From assembly GCF_040144835.1 (NCBI RefSeq), contig NZ_CP151632.1:1674001-1738000 (forward strand): 64,000 bases of DNA, read 5' to 3'. Both the position numbers and the translations under genes were made by a program. Below, one piece after another: positions 57,841 to 64,000 of this stretch (position 1 is its first letter; every line of letters begins with the position of its first letter). Origin of the DNA: Microbacterium sp. LWS13-1.2 (GTDB lineage Bacteria > Actinomycetota > Actinomycetes > Actinomycetales > Microbacteriaceae). The notes beneath the pieces were generated by a model. It made no database searches. It was not told the DNA's origin and was given only the letters and a program-made list of their open reading frames with translations.

Positions 57841-58317
57841 GTGCGCGTTCTCCGGGCCGTGATGTCGGCCGTCGTCGCGACGCTGCCGGTGCTCGTCATC
57901 CTCCTGATCCCGACGCTGGTACGCGGTGACACCGGCATCGCCGCATTCAGCGGCGTCGGTGGCACCCTCCTCAACGCGGCGTTCATCGCGGCGATCATCC
58001 TGATCCCCAAGGTGAACGGCTGGCTGGATCCCGAGGTCCCCGCGTGGACCGCGACGACAGCGATGGCCGCGACCGCCCGGGTGTGGCGCACCCGCATCTG
58101 GCTCGCGCTCCTGGCGGTCCTCGCGCTCCTGGGGATCTTCGCCGCCGGACAGACCGCTGCGTATTTCCTCGGTCTCAGTTCACCCGCGCTCACGGACGGC
58201 GTGCTCGACTACAGCCGCTTCCTGGCGCAGGAGCTCGTCGTGTACCTGCTGGGGTACGTGCTGTCGCTCACGACCTACGTGCTGCTCATCCGCGTGCTCG
58301 CCCGCCACGGCGACTGA
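57841..58317 (+). CDS. small polytopic membrane protein, function unknown
   Basis: A 158-residue protein with four hydrophobic segments: Val-Ala-Thr-Leu-Pro-Val-Leu-Val-Ile-Leu-Leu near 15, Leu-Leu-Asn-Ala-Ala-Phe-Ile-Ala-Ala-Ile-Ile-Leu near 47, Ile-Trp-Leu-Ala-Leu-Leu-Ala-Val-Leu near 85, and Val-Tyr-Leu-Leu-Gly-Tyr-Val-Leu near 135. No conserved family is recognised. GTG 57841 follows the short upstream gene by 6 bases and lacks an obvious site of its own. Confidence 0.6.
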   Translation: MRVLRAVMSAVVATLPVLVILLIPTLVRGDTGIAAFSGVGGTLLNAAFIAAIILIPKVNGWLDPEVPAWTATTAMAATARVWRTRIWLALLAVLALLGIFAAGQTAAYFLGLSSPALTDGVLDYSRFLAQELVVYLLGYVLSLTTYVLLIRVLARHGD

Positions 58318-58388
58318 GCCACTCCCCCGCGCACGGCGACCCGGGCGCACGACCGGGACGACGCGCCGCCGGGCCCGATCAACGATAA

Positions 58389-58419
58389 AGGCCCCGGGTG
58401 CTGGGGACACCCGGGGCCT
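58389..58419. terminator. strong hairpin terminator between convergent genes
   Basis: AGGCCCCGGGTG (58389-58400) and CACCCGGGGCCT (58408-58419) form a perfect 12-bp stem with a 7-base loop. On the minus strand it is followed by TTATCGTT, so it best serves transcription from the hydrolase gene at 58591-59646; it may also end the plus-strand membrane-protein transcript. Confidence 0.7.
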
Positions 58420-58444
58420 GTCGTCGTCTGCTCTCGCTCACCAA

Positions 58445-58577
58445 CCCCCCGGTTAGCGGCGCTCGACGACGGTTTGGGAAGGATTCTTTGGGGAGGGCCT
58501 TCCCTGAGATGCTGGGGACATCTCCCCTACAGCTTAACCCGGGCTCCTAGGTGTCCGCTGTCCCCTCTTCGGGGGAC
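58445..58577 (+). other. structured intergenic segment with repeated GGGGACA and terminator-like 3' hairpin
   Basis: The 270-base gap has no gene. It contains a run of six C (58445-58450), a stem GGGAAGG (58476-58482) / CCTTCCC (58498-58504), TGCTGGGGACA twice (58399 and 58511), and a final stem GTCCCC (58560-58565) / GGGGAC (58572-58577) followed by ATTTTC. Together this could be a small non-coding RNA ending in an intrinsic terminator. It does not match a known RNA family that I can name with confidence. Confidence 0.35.
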
Positions 58578-58590
58578 ATTTTCGGGTACA

Positions 58591-59646
58591 TCAGTCCGGT
58601 ACGACGTACCCCTTCACCCAACGGTCGAGAGCATCGTACGCCTGCGCGCGGGGTTCGTCACGTGAAAGGAACACGTCGTGGATCGCGCCTTCGATCCGGG
58701 CGATCGTCACGAGTTCGCCGACCTTGGTGGAGGCTCGGGCGATGTCGTCGACGACCAGCACCGAGTCCGTCGACGTCATCGATTCGCGCCATGCGAGCGG
58801 AGGCGTCGAGGCCGTCGACAGCAGCACCATCGCAGGGCAGCCCACGTCGATGCCCGACGCGACGCGGCGATGCCCCGCCATGACGGCGGACAGCCAGCCG
58901 GGCGCCGTCGGAAACCCACGGTCGGGCCGCCAGAGCGCCCGATGCTCGCCGTTGGGAAGGCTGCCGATCTCATCCTGGGCGCGCGTGTAGAAGCCGAAGT
59001 CGACGGCAGGCTGGGTGCCCCGAGGATCGAGGCGTGCACGCATGTCGACCAGGGGCGCAAGGGCCTGACGCCCGAGCGGGCCGAGCTGCAATTCGAGCCA
59101 CGGGCTGTTCAGCACGAGCGCGTCGGCGCGCCCCGGATGGCGCGCGGCCCACAGCGTGAGCGTGAGACCGCCGGTCGAATGGCCCATGAGCACGAGCCGG
59201 CGCCCCTTCCGCGCGGCCCGCCTGTCCGGTTTCGCCCCGGCACGTGATCCGCGTCCGTTGCCGGTCGCCGCCGGGTGGTGGCCCATTGCCCGCAGAGCCG
59301 CCTCGATGTCGACGTCGTAGTCGTCGAGCGAGTCGATGTAGCCCGGAGACTGACCGTCGCGAAGGCTGCGGCCGTAGCGGCGCAGGTCGAGGGCGAAGAA
59401 CCGCGCCCCGCGGTGGGTCCAGAACCGCGCGAGCTCGCGCTGGAAGAAGTAGTCGGACCAGCCGTGCACGTACAGCACATCGACGTCCCGCAGCGGCGCG
59501 AAAGCTGTCACCACCGGGTTCGGGACGCTGCGGACCAGGGTGGCGACGAGATCCCCGTGCTCGCCCGCCACACCGAGGGACAGCGTCAGCTGCTCGAACG
59601 GCTCCCCGAGGACGTCGGGGACCCACGTCTGGGATGGCCCGGCCAT
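58591..59646 (-). CDS. alpha/beta hydrolase, monoacylglycerol-lipase-like
   Basis: A 351-residue cytosolic serine hydrolase. The nucleophile elbow is Leu-Met-Gly-His-Ser-Thr-Gly-Gly near residue 155; the acid is probably in Leu-Val-Val-Asp-Asp-Ile near 300, and the base His in Ala-Ile-His-Asp-Val-Phe-Leu-Ser near 327. Leu-Tyr-Val-His-Gly-Trp-Ser-Asp-Tyr near 60 supplies the oxyanion hole. A basic Gly/Arg/Lys-rich insert (about 125-148) precedes the elbow. The pattern resembles lysophospholipase or monoglyceride lipase-like enzymes, but the substrate is unknown. Confidence 0.87.
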   Translation of the reverse strand: MAGPSQTWVPDVLGEPFEQLTLSLGVAGEHGDLVATLVRSVPNPVVTAFAPLRDVDVLYVHGWSDYFFQRELARFWTHRGARFFALDLRRYGRSLRDGQSPGYIDSLDDYDVDIEAALRAMGHHPAATGNGRGSRAGAKPDRRAARKGRRLVLMGHSTGGLTLTLWAARHPGRADALVLNSPWLELQLGPLGRQALAPLVDMRARLDPRGTQPAVDFGFYTRAQDEIGSLPNGEHRALWRPDRGFPTAPGWLSAVMAGHRRVASGIDVGCPAMVLLSTASTPPLAWRESMTSTDSVLVVDDIARASTKVGELVTIARIEGAIHDVFLSRDEPRAQAYDALDRWVKGYVVPD

Positions 59647-59734
59647 GCGCTCAGCCTACGGGGGCACTGCGCTCGGGCCGGCTCAGCCGTCGGAGTGTGC
59701 GCCGCCGCGCCGACAGGCGCGACGGCCGGGCCCG

Positions 59735-61108
59735 CTACTCGCCGCGCGAGATCGTCACCATCTCGTCGCGCGGCACGACCTTGACGCGCGCCCGCTCGTG
59801 CGGGGCGCCGAGCGCGACCTCGTGCCCGTCGAGGCGGTGCCAGCCCTCCAGGTCGGTCCACGCCACGCCGCGCGAGGCGAGCAGCTCAGGGATGGACGCC
59901 TCCGAGGGGTCGGCCGGCTGCCACCACGTGCCCTGATCGTTGATCAGATGGCGGATGGTCTCCATCGCGTCGGACTTGGTGTGACCGATGAGGCCGACGG
60001 GTCCGCGCTTGATCCAGCCGGTGGCGTACACGCCGTTGACCCGCTGGTTCGAGTCCGTGCTCAGCACCTGACCCTCGCGGTTGGGAATGACGCCGTGCCG
60101 CTTGTCGAACGGCACGCCGGGCAGCGGCGAGCCGAAGTAGCCGACGGCGCGGTATAGCGCCTGGATCGGCAGCTCGCGCAGCTCGCCGGTGCCGACCACC
60201 CCGCCCTCGCCGTCGGGGCGGGTCCGCTCGTAGACGAGCGCCGACACGCGGCCCTCGGCATCCGTCTTGACCTCCAACGGCTTCGCGTAGAAGTGCAGGT
60301 GCAGGCGGCGGGATGCCGTGCCCCCGGCGTTGTTGACCGAGTCGCGCTTGCGCCACGACTGCAGCACGCGGTCGATGACCATGACCTGCTTGTTGCTCGC
60401 GATGGCGGCGCGCGCCGCGTCGTCGTAGTCGAAGTCCTCGTCGTAGACCACCATGTCGACGTCGCGCAGCTCGCCGAGTTCGCGGAGCTCCAGTGGCGTG
60501 AACTTGACGTTCGCGGGCCCGCGGCGGCCGAACACGTGCACGTCGGTCACGTTCGAGGCGGCGAGGCCCTCGTAGACGTTGTCGGGGATCTCGGTGGGCA
60601 GCAGATCCTCGGCGTGCTTGGCCAGCATGCGCGACACATCGAGGGCGACGTTGCCGTTGCCGAGGACGGCTACGGATGCCGCATCCAGCGGCCATTCGCG
60701 CGGCACGTCCGGGTGCCCGTCGAACCAGCTCACGAAGTCGGCCGCGCCGTACGAGCCGGCGGCGTCGATGCCCGGGATGTCGAGGTCGGTGTCGCGGATG
60801 GCCCCGGTGGCGAAGATCACGGCGTGGTAGTGGTGCTTGAGGTCGTCGAGGGTGATGTCCTCGCCGAAGCGCACATTGCCGAAGATGCGGATGTCGCCGC
60901 GGTCGAGCACCTCGCGCAGCGCCGTGATGATGCCCTTGATGCGCGGGTGGTCGGGGGCGACGCCGTAGCGGACCAGCCCGTAAGGAGCGGGCAGCTGCTC
61001 GAACAGGTCGATCGACACGTCGAACTTGCGCTCGGCCTTCAGCAGGATGTCGGCGGCGTAGATGCCTGCCGGTCCTGCACCGACGATCGCCAGCCGGAGC
61101 TTGGTCAT
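59735..61108 (-). CDS. ferredoxin/adrenodoxin-type NADP reductase, FprA-like
   Basis: A 457-residue flavoprotein. The FAD motif Ala-Ile-Val-Gly-Ala-Gly-Pro-Ala-Gly-Ile-Tyr-Ala-Ala is at residues 7-19, followed by Pro-Ala-Pro-Tyr-Gly-Leu-Val-Arg-Tyr-Gly-Val-Ala-Pro-Asp-His, diagnostic of the adrenodoxin-reductase group. The NADP motif is Val-Leu-Gly-Asn-Gly-Asn-Val-Ala-Leu-Asp near 155, and Ala-Thr-Gly-Trp-Ile-Lys-Arg-Gly-Pro near 385 closes the active site. It transfers electrons from NADPH to ferredoxins. AAAGGA precedes ATG 61108. A repeat element separates it from the polyprenyl synthase gene upstream. Confidence 0.93.
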   Translation of the reverse strand: MTKLRLAIVGAGPAGIYAADILLKAERKFDVSIDLFEQLPAPYGLVRYGVAPDHPRIKGIITALREVLDRGDIRIFGNVRFGEDITLDDLKHHYHAVIFATGAIRDTDLDIPGIDAAGSYGAADFVSWFDGHPDVPREWPLDAASVAVLGNGNVALDVSRMLAKHAEDLLPTEIPDNVYEGLAASNVTDVHVFGRRGPANVKFTPLELRELGELRDVDMVVYDEDFDYDDAARAAIASNKQVMVIDRVLQSWRKRDSVNNAGGTASRRLHLHFYAKPLEVKTDAEGRVSALVYERTRPDGEGGVVGTGELRELPIQALYRAVGYFGSPLPGVPFDKRHGVIPNREGQVLSTDSNQRVNGVYATGWIKRGPVGLIGHTKSDAMETIRHLINDQGTWWQPADPSEASIPELLASRGVAWTDLEGWHRLDGHEVALGAPHERARVKVVPRDEMVTISRGE

Positions 61109-61144
61109 GGGGGTCCTTTCGGGAACTCGGCTCGTCGCACTCCC

Positions 61145-61178
61145 CGGTCGTTGAGCGAGCGAAGCGAGACGAAACGCG
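61145..61178 (+). repeat. dispersed repeat, single copy of GGTCGTTGAGCGAGCG type
   Basis: Bases 61145-61178 carry the same core (GGTCGTTGAGCGAGCG, then GCGAGACGAAACGC) that occurs several times, in both directions, at 62304-62499. It lies in the 77-base gap between the polyprenyl synthase and fprA-like genes. It appears to be a mobile or REP-like intergenic repeat. Confidence 0.75.
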
Positions 61179-61185
61179 GGAACGT

Positions 61186-62241
61186 CTAACTGGAGCGGTC
61201 GGCGACAGCCTGCGCGAAACGGGTGAGGGCCTCGCGCACGGCGCCGTCCGGGAGCGGCGCAAGCGCCTCGATCGCCTCGGTCGACCACGCGTGCGCGAGG
61301 TCGAGGGTGGCTTCGGTCGCCTCGTGATCGCGCAGCTGCGCGAGCGGCTCGTCGAGGATCGAGGGATCGGCGCCGTCGGCGATGCGCGCGACGCCGTCGT
61401 CGATGCGCGCGCGCAGCTCGATGGATGCGGCATCCTTCCGCTCGCCGAGCACGAGGTAGGGCATCGTCGGCACGCCGGCGCGCAGGTCGGTGCCGGGAAC
61501 CTTGCCCGTCTCGACCGGGTCGGCGGACAGATCGATGACGTCGTCGAGAAGCTGGAACGCGACGCCGGCCTTCTCGCCGAACGTCACCATCGGCTCTTCG
61601 AACTCCGCAGGACCGTTCGAGAAGATCACGCCCGACTGCGCAGCGGCGGCGATCAGCGAGCCGGTCTTGTCGGAGAGGACGTTCAGATAGAACTCGACAC
61701 GATCGTCGGTCTCGGACGGGCCCACCGTCTCATGCATCTGACCGAGCACGAGCCGCTCGAACGTGTCAGCCTGCAGCCGGATGGCGCGGTCGCCATGGCG
61801 GGCCATGATCTGGCTCGCGCGCGAGAACAGCAGGTCGCCGGTGAGGATCGCGACGTTGTTGCCCCACACCGCGTGGGCGCTGGGCACACCGCGGCGCTTG
61901 TCGGCGGCATCCATCACGTCGTCGTGGTAGAGCGAGCCGAGGTGGGTCATCTCGAGCGCCGTGGCGGCCTGGATGACCTCGTCGGTCGCACCCTCCCCCA
62001 GCTGGGCGGTCAGCAGCGCGAGCATCGGGCGCACACGCTTGCCGCCGGCGTCGTACAGGTAGCGGCTGGTGGCGTCGGCGAGGGTGTCGGCGACACGCAG
62101 TTCGCGCTCGAGGGCGCTGTCGACGCGCTTCAGGCCCGCCTCGACGGTCTTGAGCAGGCTGCGCGATCGCGCACCCGCGAAGATGCGGTCGGTCAGGCCC
62201 AGCTTGCCCGCGATGTGCGAGCCCGGCGCTGTCGGTGTCAC
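61186..62241 (-). CDS. polyprenyl diphosphate synthase (menaquinone side chain type)
   Basis: A 351-residue trans-prenyltransferase. The first Asp-rich motif is Leu-Tyr-His-Asp-Asp-Val-Met-Asp near residue 107, preceded by Gly-Gly-Lys-Arg-Val-Arg-Pro near 67, and the second is Phe-Gln-Leu-Leu-Asp-Asp-Val-Ile-Asp near 230. Small residues upstream of the first motif allow a long chain (heptaprenyl or longer); exact length is not readable. It acts at the membrane interface to elongate farnesyl- or geranyl-type diphosphates with IPP. The menG gene upstream on the same strand supports a menaquinone role. GTG 62241 is the start. Confidence 0.92.
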   Translation of the reverse strand: MTPTAPGSHIAGKLGLTDRIFAGARSRSLLKTVEAGLKRVDSALERELRVADTLADATSRYLYDAGGKRVRPMLALLTAQLGEGATDEVIQAATALEMTHLGSLYHDDVMDAADKRRGVPSAHAVWGNNVAILTGDLLFSRASQIMARHGDRAIRLQADTFERLVLGQMHETVGPSETDDRVEFYLNVLSDKTGSLIAAAAQSGVIFSNGPAEFEEPMVTFGEKAGVAFQLLDDVIDLSADPVETGKVPGTDLRAGVPTMPYLVLGERKDAASIELRARIDDGVARIADGADPSILDEPLAQLRDHEATEATLDLAHAWSTEAIEALAPLPDGAVREALTRFAQAVADRSS

Positions 62242-62303
62242 ATGCCCAGCCTACCGGGGGCGCGTTTGCCCTCGTCCCACGGTCGGCGAGGACATGGAGT
62301 CCC

Positions 62304-62499
62304 GGTCGTCGAGCGAGCGAGGAACACGGTCGTCGAGCGAGCTTGGAACGCGGTCGTTGAGCCAGCTTGGAACGCGGTCGTTGAGCGAGCGAGGAACGAG
62401 CGAGACGAAACGCCTGCACCCGGCGCATCAGAGTGGTTCGAGGCGTTTCGTCTCGCTTCGCTCGCTCAACGACCGAGGGATCGCTCGCTCAACGACCGG
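62304..62499. repeat. 24-bp tandem repeat cluster with inverted copy
   Basis: Four tandem 24-bp units (62304-62327, 62328-62351, 62352-62375, 62376-62399) share GGTCGT(C/T)GAGC(G/C)AGC...GGAAC. The last unit continues into GCGAGACGAAACGCC. An inverted copy runs from 62441 to 62475, and a second inverted partial copy at 62481-62499 supplies the last codons and TGA stop of the methyltransferase gene. The inverted arms can form a long stem-loop that may terminate transcription of menG. Confidence 0.85.
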
Positions 62500-63244
62500 T
62501 AGGCTTCGTAGCCCGGTGCAGCGCGACGATGCCCATCGAGAGGTTGCGGTGGGCGACGTTCGTCCACCCCGCCTCACGGATCCAGGCCGCCAGGGTGCGC
62601 TGGTCGGGCCAGTCGCGGATCGACTCGTTCAGGTAGTCGTACGCCTCGGCGTTCGAGCTCACGGTCTTCGCGACGACCGGCAGCACGCGGTCGTTGTAGA
62701 AGCGGTAGAGCCCGTTGAAGGCCTTCGACGGCGGGCGCGAGAACTCGCAGATCACGAGTCGCCCGCCTGGCTTCGTCACGCGCAGCAGCTCGCGCAGCGC
62801 CTTCTTCGGCTCGTTGACGTTGCGCAGCCCGAACGACATCGTGACGGTGTCGAACTCGTCGTCGCCGAACGGGAGCGCGGTCGCGTCCGCCTGCACGAAC
62901 GACAGATTCCGGATGCCGCCGCCCGGCGCACCTGCCCCGTGCCGGCGCTCGCCCTCGGCGATCATGCCGGGCGAGAAGTCCGCCGCGACCACGTCGGCGC
63001 CGCGGCCGGCGAGCGCCACGCTGGACGCGCCGGTTCCGGCGGCGAGATCGAGGATGCGCTGGCCGGGACGAGGGTCGACCGCGCGCGTCGTCGCAGCACG
63101 CCAGAACCGGTCGTTGCCCATGCTGAGCACGGTGTTGGTGCGGTCGTAGCCGGCGGCGACCTGGTCGAACATGCCGCTCACGCGCGAGGGATCCTTGTGC
63201 AGGTCGGCGCGATTCGGCTCGTGATCGGAGGGGTGGGATGCCAC
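62489..63244 (-). CDS. menG: demethylmenaquinone methyltransferase
   Basis: A 251-residue SAM-dependent methyltransferase of the UbiE/MenG family catalysing the last step of menaquinone synthesis. Signatures are Val-Ser-Gly-Met-Phe-Asp-Gln-Val-Ala-Ala-Gly-Tyr-Asp-Arg-Thr-Asn near residue 22, the SAM motif Ile-Leu-Asp-Leu-Ala-Ala-Gly-Thr-Gly near 65, Phe-Gly-Leu-Arg-Asn-Val near 137, and Glu-Phe-Ser-Arg-Pro near 165. GTG 63244 fits the family length. The 3' end (Thr-Gly-Arg-stop) is formed by the dispersed repeat, so the C-terminus has been remodelled by repeat insertion without loss of the domain. Confidence 0.93.
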   Translation of the reverse strand: MASHPSDHEPNRADLHKDPSRVSGMFDQVAAGYDRTNTVLSMGNDRFWRAATTRAVDPRPGQRILDLAAGTGASSVALAGRGADVVAADFSPGMIAEGERRHGAGAPGGGIRNLSFVQADATALPFGDDEFDTVTMSFGLRNVNEPKKALRELLRVTKPGGRLVICEFSRPPSKAFNGLYRFYNDRVLPVVAKTVSSNAEAYDYLNESIRDWPDQRTLAAWIREAGWTNVAHRNLSMGIVALHRATKPTGR

Positions 63245-63254
63245 GGCTTCGAGT

Positions 63255-63971
63255 CTAGGCGGCGCTGCCGGGCCGAGCGGGGCCGGGGCGGGCGGGGTCG
63301 GCGGCCGTGGTGTCTGCGTCACGATCGTCGGTCTCGGCGAAGTCCACGGGGGCGGGCTGTGCCACCGGCGGCAGCGCGGCCAGGCGGGCGAGCCAGTGCA
63401 GGGCGGTCGCGTCGTCGAACGGAGCGAGGTCTGCGCGCACGCGCCCTTCGAGCTCGACGGCGACGGACTCGAGCCTCTCCACCAGGTCGAGCGGGTAGTG
63501 GTAGGCGACGCGGTGCTCCTCCCACTCGTCGCGGTCCTCGATATAGACGTCCCCGGGGCTGCGCAGCACGCCATCGCGGTCGAGGTACGGTTGCGCGGGC
63601 TCGCGCCGGACGACGTCGAGGTCCATGTCGATCCCGGTCGGGAGGCCGGCATCCCATCGCACATCCCAGGCGATGTCGATGTACACGCGCGTCGAGTGCG
63701 GGGCGGCGTTGTGCGTGTAGGCGAAGTCGCCGCTCGGCGGGATCAGCGTGACGCTGTCGTGCTCGGCGGCGAACTCGCGCCCCGGTCGCGCGTTGTTCCA
63801 GCCGGCGGGCTGCCCGAGCCAGTCGCCCCAGCGATCGCTGCCGAGGTAGATCTCGTCGTTGACCCAGTGGGCGCCGCCGTCCCACTTGCGCCAGCGGAAC
63901 TGCAGCGCGGTCCCGACTGCGGGTCGCTCGGGATGGTGCGGATGAGGCTGCTCGTCGGCGTCGGCGGTCAC
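63255..63971 (-). CDS. DUF402 domain-containing protein
   Basis: A 238-residue cytosolic protein of the DUF402/FomD-like family, some members of which hydrolyse nucleoside diphosphates or related phosphate esters. The core shows Tyr-Ile-Asp-Ile-Ala-Trp-Asp-Val-Arg-Trp near residue 97, Met-Asp-Leu-Asp-Val-Val near 118, and Tyr-Leu-Asp-Arg-Asp-Gly-Val-Leu with a Glu/Asp-rich segment near 133-150, where metal-binding acidic residues are expected. The last ~40 residues are Asp/Ala/Pro-rich. It is 10 bases upstream of menG on the same strand, so the two may be co-transcribed, but no functional link is known. Confidence 0.82.
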   Translation of the reverse strand: MTADADEQPHPHHPERPAVGTALQFRWRKWDGGAHWVNDEIYLGSDRWGDWLGQPAGWNNARPGREFAAEHDSVTLIPPSGDFAYTHNAAPHSTRVYIDIAWDVRWDAGLPTGIDMDLDVVRREPAQPYLDRDGVLRSPGDVYIEDRDEWEEHRVAYHYPLDLVERLESVAVELEGRVRADLAPFDDATALHWLARLAALPPVAQPAPVDFAETDDRDADTTAADPARPGPARPGSAA

Positions 63972-63993
63972 CTCGCGAGTCTAGGCTGGAGGC

Positions 63994-64000
63994 GTGACAT
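63994..64000 (+). CDS. possible start of a divergent gene at the right edge
   Basis: GTG at 63994 lies just after TGGAGGC and opens a plus-strand frame cut by the window end after two codons. A divergent isochorismate synthase gene is common beside menG in actinobacteria, which would fit, but the sequence here is too short to decide. Confidence 0.2.

Noticed and set aside
58440..58590. 6C small RNA
   Set aside because: Only one run of six C is present, whereas that RNA has two C-rich loops; kept only as an unassigned structured segment.
62069..63751. 560-codon plus-strand open frame over menG
   Set aside because: Its apparent 8-residue repeats simply reflect the 24-bp DNA repeat; the opposite strand encodes clear menG and polyprenyl synthase.
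1..64000. CRISPR arrays, rRNA genes, prophage or integrase genes
   Set aside because: No regularly spaced repeat-spacer pattern, rRNA sequence, phage structural gene or integrase was found. The only tandem repeats are those at 416-459 and 62304-62399, which have no spacers of CRISPR type.

Overview
The window is high-GC, codon-biased actinobacterial DNA. Gene content (menaquinone-type methyltransferase and polyprenyl synthase, YajQ, CUT1 sugar transporters without their own ATPase, FBP-domain protein, PIG-V-like GT-C protein, DUF402) and frequent GTG starts with 4-bp ATGA/GTGA gene overlaps fit Microbacteriaceae, most likely Microbacterium or a close relative. The genus is inferred, not proven.

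Accessory half, 1 to about 31,800. The 5' end of a peptide-type solute-binding lipoprotein gene runs off the left edge and is divergent from a PadR regulator. A graveyard of insertion sequences (IS21 istA/istB remnants, an inverted pair of IS3 fragments) follows and truncates a decayed dehydrogenase pair (1430-3827). A long minus-strand operon (13956 to 3900) encodes a class II aldolase, HAD phosphatase, DhaL, DhaK, GH2 beta-mannosidase-like enzyme, sugar-binding lipoprotein, two permeases and an aldo/keto reductase. Directly upstream lies a one-polypeptide GAF/kinase/receiver/LuxR regulator whose expected phospho-acceptor His is a Ser. A plus-strand pair, GlcG-like protein and malate synthase G, follows with a LacI regulator. 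A second sugar ABC operon (25354 to 19899) carries two permeases, binding protein, Gfo/Idh oxidoreductase and lactonase. It is divergent from a large glycosidase distantly like alpha-glucuronidases, and an IclR regulator closes this block. Related 13-15 bp palindromes lie upstream of the malate synthase pair, in the ABC/glycosidase divergent region and upstream of iclR, suggesting one IclR regulon. An AbiE-like antitoxin/nucleotidyltransferase pair with an AT-rich leader ends the block beside tRNA-Met and tRNA-Thr.

Core-like half, about 31,800 to 64,000. It holds tRNA-Met, tRNA-Thr and tRNA-Tyr, an M23 peptidase with a long Ala/Pro-rich cytoplasmic region, an inositol-monophosphatase-like enzyme, a phytoene-dehydrogenase-like flavoprotein, a PfkB kinase/FBP pair and a bile-acid-symporter-family protein. 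A maltodextrin cluster (binding protein, two permeases, GH13 enzyme, nucleotidyltransferase-like protein) has two LacI-type operators. YajQ follows.

The most striking locus is 48483-55116: a Lys/Ala-rich SAP-like protein, a 1318-residue Pls/PosA-type single-module NRPS, an M1 zinc aminopeptidase overlapping it by 4 bp, and a convergent phosphopantetheinyl transferase. By analogy with Streptomyces epsilon-poly-lysine synthesis this looks like a compact make/activate/degrade cassette for a cationic homo-poly(amino acid). Beyond it lie a TetR regulator, a GT-C membrane protein, small proteins, an alpha/beta hydrolase, an FprA-type ferredoxin reductase, and the polyprenyl synthase/menG pair separated by a repeat cluster.
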